A stretch of 26,221 nt of DNA from Scatosoma sp964504025. GTDB lineage: Bacteria; Bacillota; Clostridia; Christensenellales; Borkfalkiaceae. The translations under genes were made by a program, and so were the position numbers. Positions within the stretch are counted from its first letter, which is position 1. Each line of letters begins with the position of its first letter. Positions 1 to 8,003 of this stretch are shown in pieces. The stretch is from assembly GCA_964504025.1 (NCBI GenBank), contig CAZDCO010000019.1, forward strand, positions 1 to 26,221, given 5' to 3'. The notes beneath the pieces were generated by a model. That model was given only the letters and a program-made list of their open reading frames with translations, was not told the DNA's origin and made no database searches.

Positions 1-73
1 ACTGTGGCTCAGTCGGTAGAGCAGCTGATTCGTAATCAGCAGGTCGCCGGTTCAAGTCCGGCCAGTAGCTCCA
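1..73 (+). tRNA. tRNA-Thr (anticodon CGT), 5' end cut by window edge
   Basis: The cloverleaf can be folded by eye. The D arm starts with gctc, pairing with gagc. The anticodon stem GCTGA/TCAGC encloses the loop TTCGTAA, with CGT as anticodon (reads ACG, threonine). The T arm is GCCGG-TTCAAGT-CCGGC. The 3' acceptor strand CAGTAGC is followed by discriminator T and an encoded CCA at 71-73. Its partner would be GCTACTG, but the window opens at ACTG, so the first three bases of the tRNA lie outside. A terminator follows directly, so this is the last or only gene of its transcript. Confidence 0.95.
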
Positions 74-77
74 AATA

Positions 78-126
78 AACCGATTTTTATGGGAAATTCC
101 TATAGAAATCGGTTATTTTTTGTTTT
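78..126 (+). terminator. Rho-independent terminator after tRNA-Thr
   Basis: A 9-bp perfect stem (78-86 with 106-114, AACCGATTT/AAATCGGTT) encloses a 19-base loop and is followed by a T-rich run from 116. It begins four bases after the CCA end of the tRNA. Confidence 0.85.
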
Positions 127-157
127 AACAAACTCGTTGCAATTTTTGACAAAAGAA

Positions 158-186
158 TTGCTAAAAACGACGGCGTATGATATACT
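158..186 (+). promoter_or_regulatory. Sigma-A type promoter for the metalloprotease gene
   Basis: TTGCTA (158-163), a 17-base spacer and TATACT (181-186) match the vegetative promoter layout. The predicted start near 193 leaves a leader of about 24 bases before ATG 217. A better -35 hexamer, TTGACA at 146-151, has no -10 at the right distance. Confidence 0.6.
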
Positions 187-216
187 GTATACAATCGATA
201 AAATTTCACGGTGAAT

Positions 217-2286
217 ATGCGTATTTTTGGAAAGGTTAAAAAATATATATGCGTGGGCGTTTGCTTGGCGTTATGCTTGCTGTTCGGTTACGGCGCGTTG
301 GTTGCGTGTAACCGTTTTTCCGTGGTTGCGGCGGAAACGAACGCGAATTTCACCAACTTAGTCGTCTTTGCAAAATTTAGCGGCGAAGAGGAATTTATCG
401 ACGCCGTATGCGGCAATACGGACATTTCCGTGCGTAAACTCGTCGATAACGGCTATTCCAACGCGGAATATTCGGTGAAAGACTATTTCAAGCGCGTTTC
501 CAACGGCAAAGTCAATATGCAAACCGTCTACCTGTACGATACGAACGGCGGTTCTTTGACGTTGTCGCATACGCGCGGATACTATTGCAGCTACGATACG
601 AACAACGAAGAGGGGTATACGGACGCGGAATACGCATTGCGTATGAGCGAATTAAAAGCGGACTGGTCGGCGGCGATTTCCTCTGTCGTTGCCGACGGGG
701 CAACAATCTCCGACGTAAACGGCGAAACGCGCTATGCCTTGTCCGATTTGGACAAGGATAAGGACGGCTACGTCGATTGTTTGACGATCGTCTATCTCTA
801 TTCTACGCAGTATAGCGTGTCGTGGAGCGGTTGTCTTTGGAATTATCAATCGTTTTACGACGGCGCGGCGTTCGTGGACGGGAACGGTGAAATACGGAGC
901 GGAAAATACGTACAATTCACGGCAAATTTCACCTCCGTAGCGATGGATAAGAACGGCGTTGCGTTCTCCAGCTTAAAAACGATGATCCACGAAACGGGGC
1001 ACGTATTCGGCTTAAAAGACTTGTACCGCTCGGACAATACTTCGCGCGTTCATTATATGTCCGCCATGTCGCACGCGCTTTCTCCCGTGCCGCAGTACAT
1101 TTCCGCAAAAGAACGCGAGGCGTTGGGCTGGTTCAACGAGGGAAACGTCGTGGAAATGAAGTCGTCGGGCGCGTATACGATCGGCGTAACGTCCGACGAA
1201 CCTGCCGAGGGCGTCGTTTGTTATAAGCTGCCGTTACCGAATACGAATCGAACGCTGTACGTAGAATATCGCAAGTTCGACGGTACGCAAAACAAATACG
1301 ATACGCAACTTAAAACGATTTCTTTCGCCAACGGATTAGAGTATAAAGGGGTTAATCTAAAATCGGGCTTAGTATGCTTTTTGGTAGATTCGGATACGCT
1401 TTTTCCGAATAACCTGTATACGAGCGGTTCGCGTTGGAATTACGAGGTGCTCGGCGGTGTCAACGGCACGAAAAACGATTCCGCGTTGCGCGAGGGCGAG
1501 TCTCTTATGCTGACGTCAACTGTGGAGATTGTCGTGGATTCGGTGGCGGACGAGGAATTGACTTTCCGCTTGATCGGGTTGCCTGAACACGTACACACTA
1601 CCGTCAAAACAGAATATAAAGCGGCGAGCTGTACGGCGGAAGGGAACATCGCCTACTGGTATTGCAGTGCTTGCAACGGCTATTTTTCCGACGAAAGGTT
1701 GACGCAAGCCGTGGATAAAGAAGATACCGTGATCGGCAAAACGCCGCACGATAGAGTGCGCGTTGACGGCGTTGCCGCAACCTGTACGACGACGGGCTGG
1801 ACGGACGGGGAAAAGTGCGACGATTGCGGCAAGGTCTTCGTCGAACGGCAAGAAATTGCCGCGTTGCCGCATACGCCGAGCGCGTGGATCGTCGATAAAG
1901 AGGCTACGCCGACGGAAAACGGCGCACGGCATAAAGAATGTATTGTCTGCGCGCAGGTATTAGAGAGTGAAACGCTCGCATACGAGGGCGAAAGCGAACC
2001 GCCGCCCAAGGAGGACGAACCGAACGCGCCACCGCCGAAAGAGGACGAAGGGGAAGAAATTCCGCCGAGTGATTCGTCGGGTGGCGACGAGCCGCCTGAA
2101 ACGTCGCCGAGCGACGATATACCGCCGCCAAACGACGGCGGCGCGCAATCGGGCGCGGGTAACGCAAACGGCGACGTGCAAAGTTGTTCGTCGAATTTCG
2201 GGTGGAAGAGTATATCGTTCGCCCTGTTAGCGTGTTTGCTGTTCGGGTTGCAAAAGAGTAAAAAACGGGAAAGAACGACTCCTTAA
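217..2286 (+). CDS. Secreted M6-like zinc metalloprotease with cysteine-pair modules and C-terminal anchor
   Basis: Extracellular protease, 689 residues from ATG 217. GTG 211 is in frame, but GGTGA at 210-214 is in register for ATG 217. Residues 1-39 form a signal peptide (basic start, hydrophobic core). Two processing sites are possible: signal peptidase I after VVAA (39), or a lipobox LVAC with lipidated Cys31. The zinc site HETGHVFGLKD (258-268) fits the HExxHxxGxxD pattern of M6 (immune inhibitor A-like) peptidases. Three modules with Cys pairs follow (Cys472/483/486, 523/534/537, 575/578), of a kind common in clostridial surface proteins. An acidic Pro/Glu/Asp-rich wall-spanning linker comes next, then a hydrophobic segment and a basic tail (KSKKRER). 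No LPXTG motif is present. It is a single-gene unit with its own promoter and terminator. The substrate cannot be told from sequence. Confidence 0.85.
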   Translation: MRIFGKVKKYICVGVCLALCLLFGYGALVACNRFSVVAAETNANFTNLVVFAKFSGEEEFIDAVCGNTDISVRKLVDNGYSNAEYSVKDYFKRVSNGKVNMQTVYLYDTNGGSLTLSHTRGYYCSYDTNNEEGYTDAEYALRMSELKADWSAAISSVVADGATISDVNGETRYALSDLDKDKDGYVDCLTIVYLYSTQYSVSWSGCLWNYQSFYDGAAFVDGNGEIRSGKYVQFTANFTSVAMDKNGVAFSSLKTMIHETGHVFGLKDLYRSDNTSRVHYMSAMSHALSPVPQYISAKEREALGWFNEGNVVEMKSSGAYTIGVTSDEPAEGVVCYKLPLPNTNRTLYVEYRKFDGTQNKYDTQLKTISFANGLEYKGVNLKSGLVCFLVDSDTLFPNNLYTSGSRWNYEVLGGVNGTKNDSALREGESLMLTSTVEIVVDSVADEELTFRLIGLPEHVHTTVKTEYKAASCTAEGNIAYWYCSACNGYFSDERLTQAVDKEDTVIGKTPHDRVRVDGVAATCTTTGWTDGEKCDDCGKVFVERQEIAALPHTPSAWIVDKEATPTENGARHKECIVCAQVLESETLAYEGESEPPPKEDEPNAPPPKEDEGEEIPPSDSSGGDEPPETSPSDDIPPPNDGGAQSGAGNANGDVQSCSSNFGWKSISFALLACLLFGLQKSKKRERTTP

Positions 2287-2328
2287 AAAAGACGAGCGTT
2301 GCGAATTTGCAACGCTCGTCTTTTTTTA
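2284..2328. terminator. Bidirectional terminator between protease gene and purC
   Basis: A perfect 12-bp stem (2291-2302 with 2309-2320) has a 6-base loop, a T7 run on the right and an A run on the left. It therefore ends both the plus-strand protease transcript and the converging purC transcript. The protease stop codon lies in its left arm flank. Confidence 0.92.
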
Positions 2329-2344
2329 AGGAAATAATCGTGTA

Positions 2345-3028
2345 TTATCTTTCGTTGATAAGTTTGGTCAGCGCGACGGGATCAACGATCTTGCCGTCCT
2401 TGTAAACGCGCATGTTGCCCGAAGCGATTTCGTCGATCAGGATGACTTCGCCGTTGTTGTAACCGAACTCGAATTTAATATCCCAAAGATCCAAACCGAT
2501 GCTCTTCAAATCGTCCGCAACGACTTTGGTGATTTTCAACGTTTGCTCTTTCATGCTGTTGAACATATCCATGCTCATGATGCCCAATGCATCCAAACCT
2601 TCCGCGGTAACGAGGGGATCGCCTTTTTCGTCGTTCTTAAACGTACATTCTACGTAACCGCCTTTCAAAGGAGTGCCGTTTTCAATATATTCGCCGTATC
2701 TTCTGATGAAGCTACCTGTAGCGACCAAACGGCAAATAACTTCCAAGCCGTGTCCGAATACTTTACCGGGCAACACTTCCATCGTAGCGTTTTCCACATC
2801 CGCGGAAACGTAGTGGGTTTTGATGCCGGCTTTTTTCAACAATTCAAAGTAGTATACGGAAGATTTCAAATTCGCTTTACCGATACCCTCGATCGTAAGC
2901 CCGACGGAGTTTTCACCGGGATCGAATACGCCGTCTTTGCCGGTGCAATCGTCTTTGAACTTCAACAAAACATTGCCGTTCTCAAGCTTGTAGACGTCTT
3001 TTGTTTTACCTGTGTAGATTTTTTCCAT
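2345..3028 (-). CDS. purC: Phosphoribosylaminoimidazole-succinocarboxamide (SAICAR) synthase
   Basis: Cytosolic ATP-dependent enzyme of de novo purine synthesis that joins CAIR and aspartate to give SAICAR. The product has 227 residues, close to the family's usual length. Visible motifs are the N-terminal ATP-binding strand YTGKTKDVY (residues 5-13, the GKxK signature), CRLVATGSFIRRYG in the position of the usual RN(I/A)AAGS element, and the C-terminal LIDEIASGNMRVY acid cluster. The last two differ from the E. coli type (DEISPDTCRLWD), so this is a divergent clostridial-style form. The longer frame up to 3079 is rejected: AGAGG lies 9 bases before ATG 3028, and the promoter -10 overlaps the extension region. 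It stands alone; no other pur gene is in the window. Confidence 0.92.
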   Translation of the reverse strand: MEKIYTGKTKDVYKLENGNVLLKFKDDCTGKDGVFDPGENSVGLTIEGIGKANLKSSVYYFELLKKAGIKTHYVSADVENATMEVLPGKVFGHGLEVICRLVATGSFIRRYGEYIENGTPLKGGYVECTFKNDEKGDPLVTAEGLDALGIMSMDMFNSMKEQTLKITKVVADDLKSIGLDLWDIKFEFGYNNGEVILIDEIASGNMRVYKDGKIVDPVALTKLINER

Positions 3029-3083
3029 AATCTCTAACCTCTTAAAATGTAAAAATTTTTCGGTAAGCCGAATTTCCACGAAT

Positions 3084-3112
3084 ATTATAACAAATAAATT
3101 TGAAATTTACAA
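3084..3112 (-). promoter_or_regulatory. purC promoter
   Basis: On the minus strand TTGTAA (3107-3112), a 17-base spacer and TATAAT (3084-3089) give a near-consensus sigma-A promoter. The leader to ATG 3028 is about 50 bases. No purine riboswitch or PurR-type box is recognisable in it. Confidence 0.75.
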
Positions 3113-3199
3113 TAATATGAAAGGCATTGAGGAAAAATTTTTTTCATTTTTTTCAATTTTTTCTTGTCGGCGTCTTTTCGTTTTTTTCTCGCACTCCTG

Positions 3200-3228
3200 T
3201 TGACAGTTGCGTATTTATGTGGTATAAT
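3200..3228 (+). promoter_or_regulatory. Perfect consensus promoter of the bfd-trkA-trkH run
   Basis: TTGACA (3200-3205), 17 bases and TATAAT (3223-3228) match the sigma-A consensus in every position, with an extended TGG before the -10. It faces away from the purC promoter across a T-rich spacer (about 3136-3188). Expected start is near 3235, leaving a leader of about 55 bases. Confidence 0.9.
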
Positions 3229-3291
3229 CATAACAATCGGGGAGTGTTTTTCTCGAAAATACGAAAGAAAACGGTTTTTGAGGTAAAAAGT

Positions 3292-3486
3292 ATGGAAAAC
3301 GTTATCATTTGTCATTGCAAACAGGTAAGCTATAAGGATATCGAAGAGGCGTTGCGTTCGCACGGTAAAATGGAAGACGTGTTGCAAGCGTTCGAAGAGG
3401 TGCAAAAGGTTACCGCGTGTTCGACCGGTTGCGGCGGCTGTCACGATAAAGTCTTGGACGTGATTTCCGAGCTGATGATGGCGTAA
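3292..3486 (+). CDS. BFD-like [2Fe-2S] binding mini-protein
   Basis: A 64-residue protein with the cysteine pattern of the bacterioferritin-associated ferredoxin (Fer2_BFD) fold: Cys7-x-Cys9 near the N-terminus and Cys47-x2-Cys50 (CGGC) near the C-terminus, with an extra Cys43. The same fold occurs as a domain in NirB- and NifU-type proteins. The start at ATG 3292 is set by GAGGT eight bases upstream. A longer in-frame start near 3127 is rejected because it lies upstream of the promoter. It is the first gene of the run, 33 bases before trkA. Its partner is unknown: no bacterioferritin or reductase gene is nearby, so electron transfer or iron-sulfur sensing is only inferred. Confidence 0.8.
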   Translation: MENVIICHCKQVSYKDIEEALRSHGKMEDVLQAFEEVQKVTACSTGCGGCHDKVLDVISELMMA

Positions 3487-3519
3487 ACGGTATACCGTAA
3501 GGGTTATATAAGGAGTAAT

Positions 3520-4875
3520 ATGAAGGTTATTATCGTTGGCTGCGGCAGGGTAGGACAAACGCTTGCGGAAAAACTGAACGACGACGGTAACGATGTTACC
3601 GTGATCGATTTAGACGGGGCGAAAATCAACGCCGTTACGGGTAAAATCGACGTCATGGGCGTGATCGGCAACGGTGCGACGCATACCGTGCAACGGGAAG
3701 CCGGGATCGAATCGGCAGATTTGTTCATTGCCGTTACGAACTCGGACGAGCTGAATTTGCTTTGTTGCGTCATCGCCAAAAAAGAGGGTGCGTGCGATAC
3801 GATCGCTCGGTTGAAAAATCCCGAATACAGCGAGATCGCACCCTATTTGAAAGAGAAACTCGGTTTGGCTATGGTGATCAATCCTGAATACGCCGCGGCG
3901 GAAGAAATTGCGCGCGTACTGCGCTTTCCGTCGGCTATCAAGATCGAATCGTTTGCAAAAGGCAGGGTAAAATTGTTCAAATTCCGCTTGCCGCAGGACA
4001 GTAGTATTATCAATACGTCCGTTCGGGAAGTAGTGATGAAATATCGCTTGGATATCCTCGTTTGTACGATCGAACGGGGTGAAGACGCGTACATTGCCAA
4101 CGGCGATTTCGTGTTCAAAGAAAAGGACGTCGTATCCATTATCGCCGCGCCGAAGGCGGCAAACGATTTCTTTAAGCAAATCAACTGCAAGGGAACGTCC
4201 GTCAAAAACGCTATGGTCGTAGGCGGTGGACCGATCACCCATTATCTTTGCCAAATTTTGGAAAAATCGGGGATCACGTTGAAGATTATCGAGAAAGATT
4301 TGCGCGTATGCGAAGAACTTTCCGCACAATTCGATAAGTATAACGTCATACACGGCGACGGATCGGATAAAGACTTGTTGTTGGAAGAGGGCGTAGAAAA
4401 GGCGGAAGCGTTCGTTTCGTTGGCGAATCTCGACGAGGAAAATATCTTGCTTTCCTTGTTTGCAAAAGAAGTAGGCAAGGGCAAGATCATTACGCGGATC
4501 AAGCGTACCGATTACGACAACGTCGTTTCTCGGTTGAATTTGGATACGATTATTTGCCCGAAGAATATCACCGCGGATACCATTTTGCGGTACGTTCGCG
4601 CGAAGAGTAACGCGCACGGCAGCAACGTGGAAACGCTCTATAACGTCATACAGGACAAAGTGGAAGCGTCGGAATTTAAGGTGCGTGAACGTTCGCCGAT
4701 TGCAGGCGTGCCGTTGTCGCAATTAAAATTTAAGGACAACGTGTTGATCGCCGCTATTTTACGCGACGACGCGGTAATCATTCCGCACGGCAACGACGTG
4801 ATACAGGCAGGCGATTCGGTCGTTATCGTAACGACGTTGCTCGGGCTACAAGACGTAACGGACGTGTTGAGGTGA
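3520..4875 (+). CDS. trkA: Trk potassium uptake regulatory subunit TrkA
   Basis: Cytoplasmic gating subunit that binds NAD(H) or nucleotides and controls the TrkH channel. The 451 residues contain two RCK modules, as in typical TrkA. The first Rossmann motif GCGRVG is at residues 7-12, with an acidic residue at the end of strand 2 (VIDLD). The second, GGGPIT (235-240), has Thr in place of the third glycine, so its nucleotide site may be weaker. Each is followed by a TrkA-C type region; the last ends at the C-terminus (GDSVVIVTTL). AGGAG at 3511-3515 sets ATG 3520. trkH begins seven bases after its stop, so the two subunits are translated together. Confidence 0.93.
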   Translation: MKVIIVGCGRVGQTLAEKLNDDGNDVTVIDLDGAKINAVTGKIDVMGVIGNGATHTVQREAGIESADLFIAVTNSDELNLLCCVIAKKEGACDTIARLKNPEYSEIAPYLKEKLGLAMVINPEYAAAEEIARVLRFPSAIKIESFAKGRVKLFKFRLPQDSSIINTSVREVVMKYRLDILVCTIERGEDAYIANGDFVFKEKDVVSIIAAPKAANDFFKQINCKGTSVKNAMVVGGGPITHYLCQILEKSGITLKIIEKDLRVCEELSAQFDKYNVIHGDGSDKDLLLEEGVEKAEAFVSLANLDEENILLSLFAKEVGKGKIITRIKRTDYDNVVSRLNLDTIICPKNITADTILRYVRAKSNAHGSNVETLYNVIQDKVEASEFKVRERSPIAGVPLSQLKFKDNVLIAAILRDDAVIIPHGNDVIQAGDSVVIVTTLLGLQDVTDVLR

Positions 4876-4882
4876 GTAGGAT

Positions 4883-6331
4883 ATGAATTTTTCCGTTATA
4901 AAACGAACGCTCGGCTTCTTGCTGTTGTTTGAAGCGGCGTTCTTCCTCGTGCCGATACTCACGGCGATCGTCTATGCGGAGGAGGCAGGCTACGCCTTTC
5001 TTTGCTCTGCGGGGATATGTTTGCTCCTCGGCGGTGCGTGCGTGTACGGTACGTCGAAAAACACGACGACGTTCGCCAAGGAAGCGTTTGTGATCGTTTC
5101 CCTCGGTTGGCTCGTCATGAGTTTATTCGGCGCGTTGCCGTTCGTCATTTCCGGTGTGATTCCCTCGTATATCGACGCGTTGTTTGAAACGGTGTCCGGT
5201 TTTACGACGACGGGTGCGACGATCGTGCCTACGGGCGCGGAAGTGGAAGCGTTGCCGAAATCGATTTTGATGTGGCGTAGCTTTACGCACTGGATCGGCG
5301 GTATGGGCGTTTTGGTGTTCATCATGGCGTTCTTGCCGTTGAGCGGCGCGAAAAACTTGCACATTATGAAAGCGGAAAGCCCCGGACCGCAGGTAAGTAA
5401 ACTCGTACCGAAAGTACGGCAAACGGCAAAGATTTTATATGGCATTTACGCGGGCTTGACGGCGTTGCAATTCGTTGTGTTGCTGGTCGGCGGTATGCCG
5501 CTGTTCGACGCGATTACGACGTCGTTTGCAACGGCAGGTACGGGCGGCTTTGCGATCAAAGCGGACGGCATGGCAGGGTATTCGCCCTTTTTACAAATCG
5601 TCGTAACGGTGTTTATGTTGCTGTTTTCCGTCAACTTCAATTCCTATTACCTCATAGGGAAAAAGCGTTGGAAGGAAGCGTTCAATACCGAAGTTAAGGC
5701 GTTTTTCCTGATCGTCTTTACGGCGATCGCGTTGATTACGGCAAATCTTTGTATCGTGCAGCAATACGACGTTTGGGAAGCGTTGCGCCACGTAGCGTTT
5801 TCCGTGTCGTCCGTCATCTCCACGACGGGTTTTGCCACGGAAGATTTTAACCTGTGGCCGACGTTCTCCAAAACGATTTTAGTGGCGTTGATGTTTATCG
5901 GTGCGTGCGCAGGCAGTACGGGCGGCGGTATGAAAGTTTCCCGTTGGGTAATGCTTTCTAAAGAATCCATGCACGAAGTAAAACGCATATTGCATCCCAA
6001 ACAAGTGAAGAAAATTACGATGGACAAACGGGTAGTCGAACACGAAGTGGTGCGTTCGTTGAACGCGTATTTCGTAGCGTTCGTGTTGATTTTCGTTACG
6101 TCTTTGCTTTTGATCTCCTTGGAAGGGTACGATATGGTAACGAATTTCACGGCGGTAGCAACGACGATGAATAATATCGGACCGGGCTTGGAACTCGTCG
6201 GACCGACGGGCTCGTTCGCGTTCTTCTCGCCTCTTTCCAAACTCGTCTTCGTGTTCGATATGCTCGTGGGCAGGTTGGAGATTTTTCCGATGCTTGTCTT
6301 GTTTGCACCGAGCACGTGGAAGAAAGCTTAA
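4883..6331 (+). CDS. trkH: Trk potassium uptake channel subunit TrkH
   Basis: Integral membrane potassium-translocating subunit, 482 residues, the usual length for TrkH/KtrB proteins. The four pore-loop filters are visible in order: FTTTGAT, FATAGTGGFA, ISTTGFAT and TTMNNIGPG, each with a filter glycine. Hydrophobic helices lie between them, and the basic cytoplasmic stretch HEVKRILHPKQVKK lies between repeats three and four. The AGTAGG ribosome site is very close to the trkA stop, which fits translational coupling. No terminator follows, so transcription probably continues into the GH20 gene. Confidence 0.94.
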   Translation: MNFSVIKRTLGFLLLFEAAFFLVPILTAIVYAEEAGYAFLCSAGICLLLGGACVYGTSKNTTTFAKEAFVIVSLGWLVMSLFGALPFVISGVIPSYIDALFETVSGFTTTGATIVPTGAEVEALPKSILMWRSFTHWIGGMGVLVFIMAFLPLSGAKNLHIMKAESPGPQVSKLVPKVRQTAKILYGIYAGLTALQFVVLLVGGMPLFDAITTSFATAGTGGFAIKADGMAGYSPFLQIVVTVFMLLFSVNFNSYYLIGKKRWKEAFNTEVKAFFLIVFTAIALITANLCIVQQYDVWEALRHVAFSVSSVISTTGFATEDFNLWPTFSKTILVALMFIGACAGSTGGGMKVSRWVMLSKESMHEVKRILHPKQVKKITMDKRVVEHEVVRSLNAYFVAFVLIFVTSLLLISLEGYDMVTNFTAVATTMNNIGPGLELVGPTGSFAFFSPLSKLVFVFDMLVGRLEIFPMLVLFAPSTWKKA

Positions 6332-6360
6332 AAACAAACGAATATAAAAACAAACGATTA
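6329..6360 (+). repeat. 16-bp tandem duplication after trkH
   Basis: Two adjacent 16-base units starting TAAAAACAAACGA (6329-6344 and 6345-6360) differ at one position (A6342/T6358). The first unit includes the trkH stop codon. The second is followed directly by the GGAG ribosome site of the GH20 gene. It looks like a recent slippage duplication; no function is evident. Confidence 0.8.
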
Positions 6361-6371
6361 GGAGTATAACT

Positions 6372-7991
6372 ATGAAAAAAACGGAATATGAACATTTTGG
6401 CGTTATGTTGGATATGTCGCGCAACGCCGTGATGCAGGTAAGCGAAGTGAAACGCATGATCGACTATTTGTCGAAAATGGGTTACAATTCTTTGATGATG
6501 TATATGGAAGATACCTATGAAATTAAGGGTGAGCCGTATTTCGGCTATATGCGCGGAAGATATACCGCTGCTGAATTGAAAGAGATCGACGGTTATGCAA
6601 AATCGCGCGGAATCGAGGTGATCCCTGCTATCCAAACGTTGGCGCACTTGAATTGTATCGCCCGTCACGAAGCGTATCAAGACATTATCGACGCGCAGGA
6701 TATCCTGATGATCGACGAGCCGAGAACGTACGAGCTGTTGGATAAAATGTTCCAAACGCTTTCCGAATGTTTCACGTCGAGAAATATCAATATCGGTATG
6801 GACGAAGCGCATTTCGTCGGCTTGGGTAAATATTTGGATAAGCACGGCTATCAAGACCGCTATGAAATTATCGTTCGCCACTTGCATAAAGTGGCGGAAA
6901 TCGCGAAAAAATACGGTTTTAAGGCAAGTATGTGGAGCGATATGTTCTTCCGTTTGGGCGGCAACGGCGACTATTACGAAAGCGGCGACGTTCCCGAAGA
7001 AGTCAAGAGCAAGCTCCCCGAAAACGTCGACTTGGCGTACTGGGACTATTATCACACCGACAAGTCTTGCTACGACAGAATGTTCTCTAAGCACGAAGAA
7101 TTCGGACACGACGTATGGTTCGTCGGCGGTGCGTGGAGTTGGCTCGGCTTTGCGCCGTTGTCGGGGTTGTCCTTGTGTACGATGAAGCCTGCTATGGAAA
7201 GCGTGCGCGAACACGGCGTGAAGCACGTGATCGTTTCCATGTGGGGGGATGACGGTAAAGAATGTTCGTTCTTCTCCTTGTTGCATACTCTGTATACGAT
7301 TCGACAATACGGCGACGGGAATTTCGATCAAGCGAAGATCGAAAAGGGTTTCTATAACCTGTTCAAGATCAAATATAGCGATTTCGAGCTTCTCGATTTG
7401 CCGAATAAGGACAACTTCGAGGACGTGATCGACAAGCAAAAACAACCCTGCAAGGCGTTGTTATACAGCGATCCGTTTATGGGCTTGTTCGATAAGACGG
7501 TGGCTTCCAAACGCCCGATTCCTTACGCGCAATACGCCGAAGTGCTGTCGAAGGCGAAAAAACGCGTCGGTCGTTTCGATTATATCTTCGATATGGAAGC
7601 AAAACTTTGCCACGCACTTGCAATCAAGGCGGAATTGGGCGTCAATATCCGTCGCGCGTATCATTCCAAGGATAAACGCGCGCTTGCCGTTTGCGTGAAG
7701 AATTGTACCGTGCTCAAAAAACGCCTAAAGGCGTTCCACACCGCGTTCTATACCTTGTGGAATAAGGAAAATAAACCGCAAGGGTGGGAAATTCAAGACG
7801 TGCGTATCGGCGGTTTGATTATGCGTATCGATACCTGCCAAAAACGTCTGAACGACTATTTGAAGGGCAAAACGGAGAATATTCCAGAATTAGAGGAAGA
7901 AGTACTCGGCATTTTGAACGGCGATACGATTTCCTTAAACTTCTATCCGAAGCTGGTTTCCTTCGCCGTGTTTACCCATAACTACGTCTAA
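6372..7991 (+). CDS. Cytoplasmic GH20-type beta-N-acetylhexosaminidase
   Basis: A 539-residue glycoside hydrolase family 20-like protein expected to remove terminal N-acetylhexosamine from oligosaccharides. The N-terminal half is a TIM-barrel: LDMSRNAVMQ at the first strand, IPAIQTLAHL, then the catalytic Asp-Glu pair in IGMDEAHFVG (Asp144, Glu145; substrate-assisted mechanism), then SMWSDMFFR and the Trp-rich FVGGAWSWLGF. The C-terminal part, from about residue 350, is helical. There is no signal peptide or membrane segment, so it acts on imported sugars. TAGGAG lies ten bases before ATG 6372. It follows trkH by 40 bases without a terminator, so co-transcription is likely; a functional link to potassium is not apparent. 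Confidence 0.8.
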   Translation: MKKTEYEHFGVMLDMSRNAVMQVSEVKRMIDYLSKMGYNSLMMYMEDTYEIKGEPYFGYMRGRYTAAELKEIDGYAKSRGIEVIPAIQTLAHLNCIARHEAYQDIIDAQDILMIDEPRTYELLDKMFQTLSECFTSRNINIGMDEAHFVGLGKYLDKHGYQDRYEIIVRHLHKVAEIAKKYGFKASMWSDMFFRLGGNGDYYESGDVPEEVKSKLPENVDLAYWDYYHTDKSCYDRMFSKHEEFGHDVWFVGGAWSWLGFAPLSGLSLCTMKPAMESVREHGVKHVIVSMWGDDGKECSFFSLLHTLYTIRQYGDGNFDQAKIEKGFYNLFKIKYSDFELLDLPNKDNFEDVIDKQKQPCKALLYSDPFMGLFDKTVASKRPIPYAQYAEVLSKAKKRVGRFDYIFDMEAKLCHALAIKAELGVNIRRAYHSKDKRALAVCVKNCTVLKKRLKAFHTAFYTLWNKENKPQGWEIQDVRIGGLIMRIDTCQKRLNDYLKGKTENIPELEEEVLGILNGDTISLNFYPKLVSFAVFTHNYV

Positions 7992-8003
7992 GTTGGGAGA
8001 AGA

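Noticed and set aside
1904..2230. Arg/Pro-rich open frames on both strands over the protease linker
   Set aside because: They are shadows of the low-complexity Pro/Glu/Asp stalk of the protease gene, with no ribosome sites or recognisable protein features.
3136..3188. T-rich tract as a terminator of an unseen gene
   Set aside because: There is no stem before the T runs and no gene upstream on the plus strand; it lies between two divergent promoters.
3127..3291. N-terminal extension of the BFD-like protein from an upstream in-frame start
   Set aside because: It lies upstream of, and runs through, a perfect promoter, has a T-rich low-complexity sequence, and ATG 3292 has its own ribosome site.
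6147..7445. 432-codon minus-strand frame opposite trkH and the GH20 gene
   Set aside because: It spans two genes with clear families on the other strand, has no recognisable motif, and arises from a codon bias that leaves few antisense stops.
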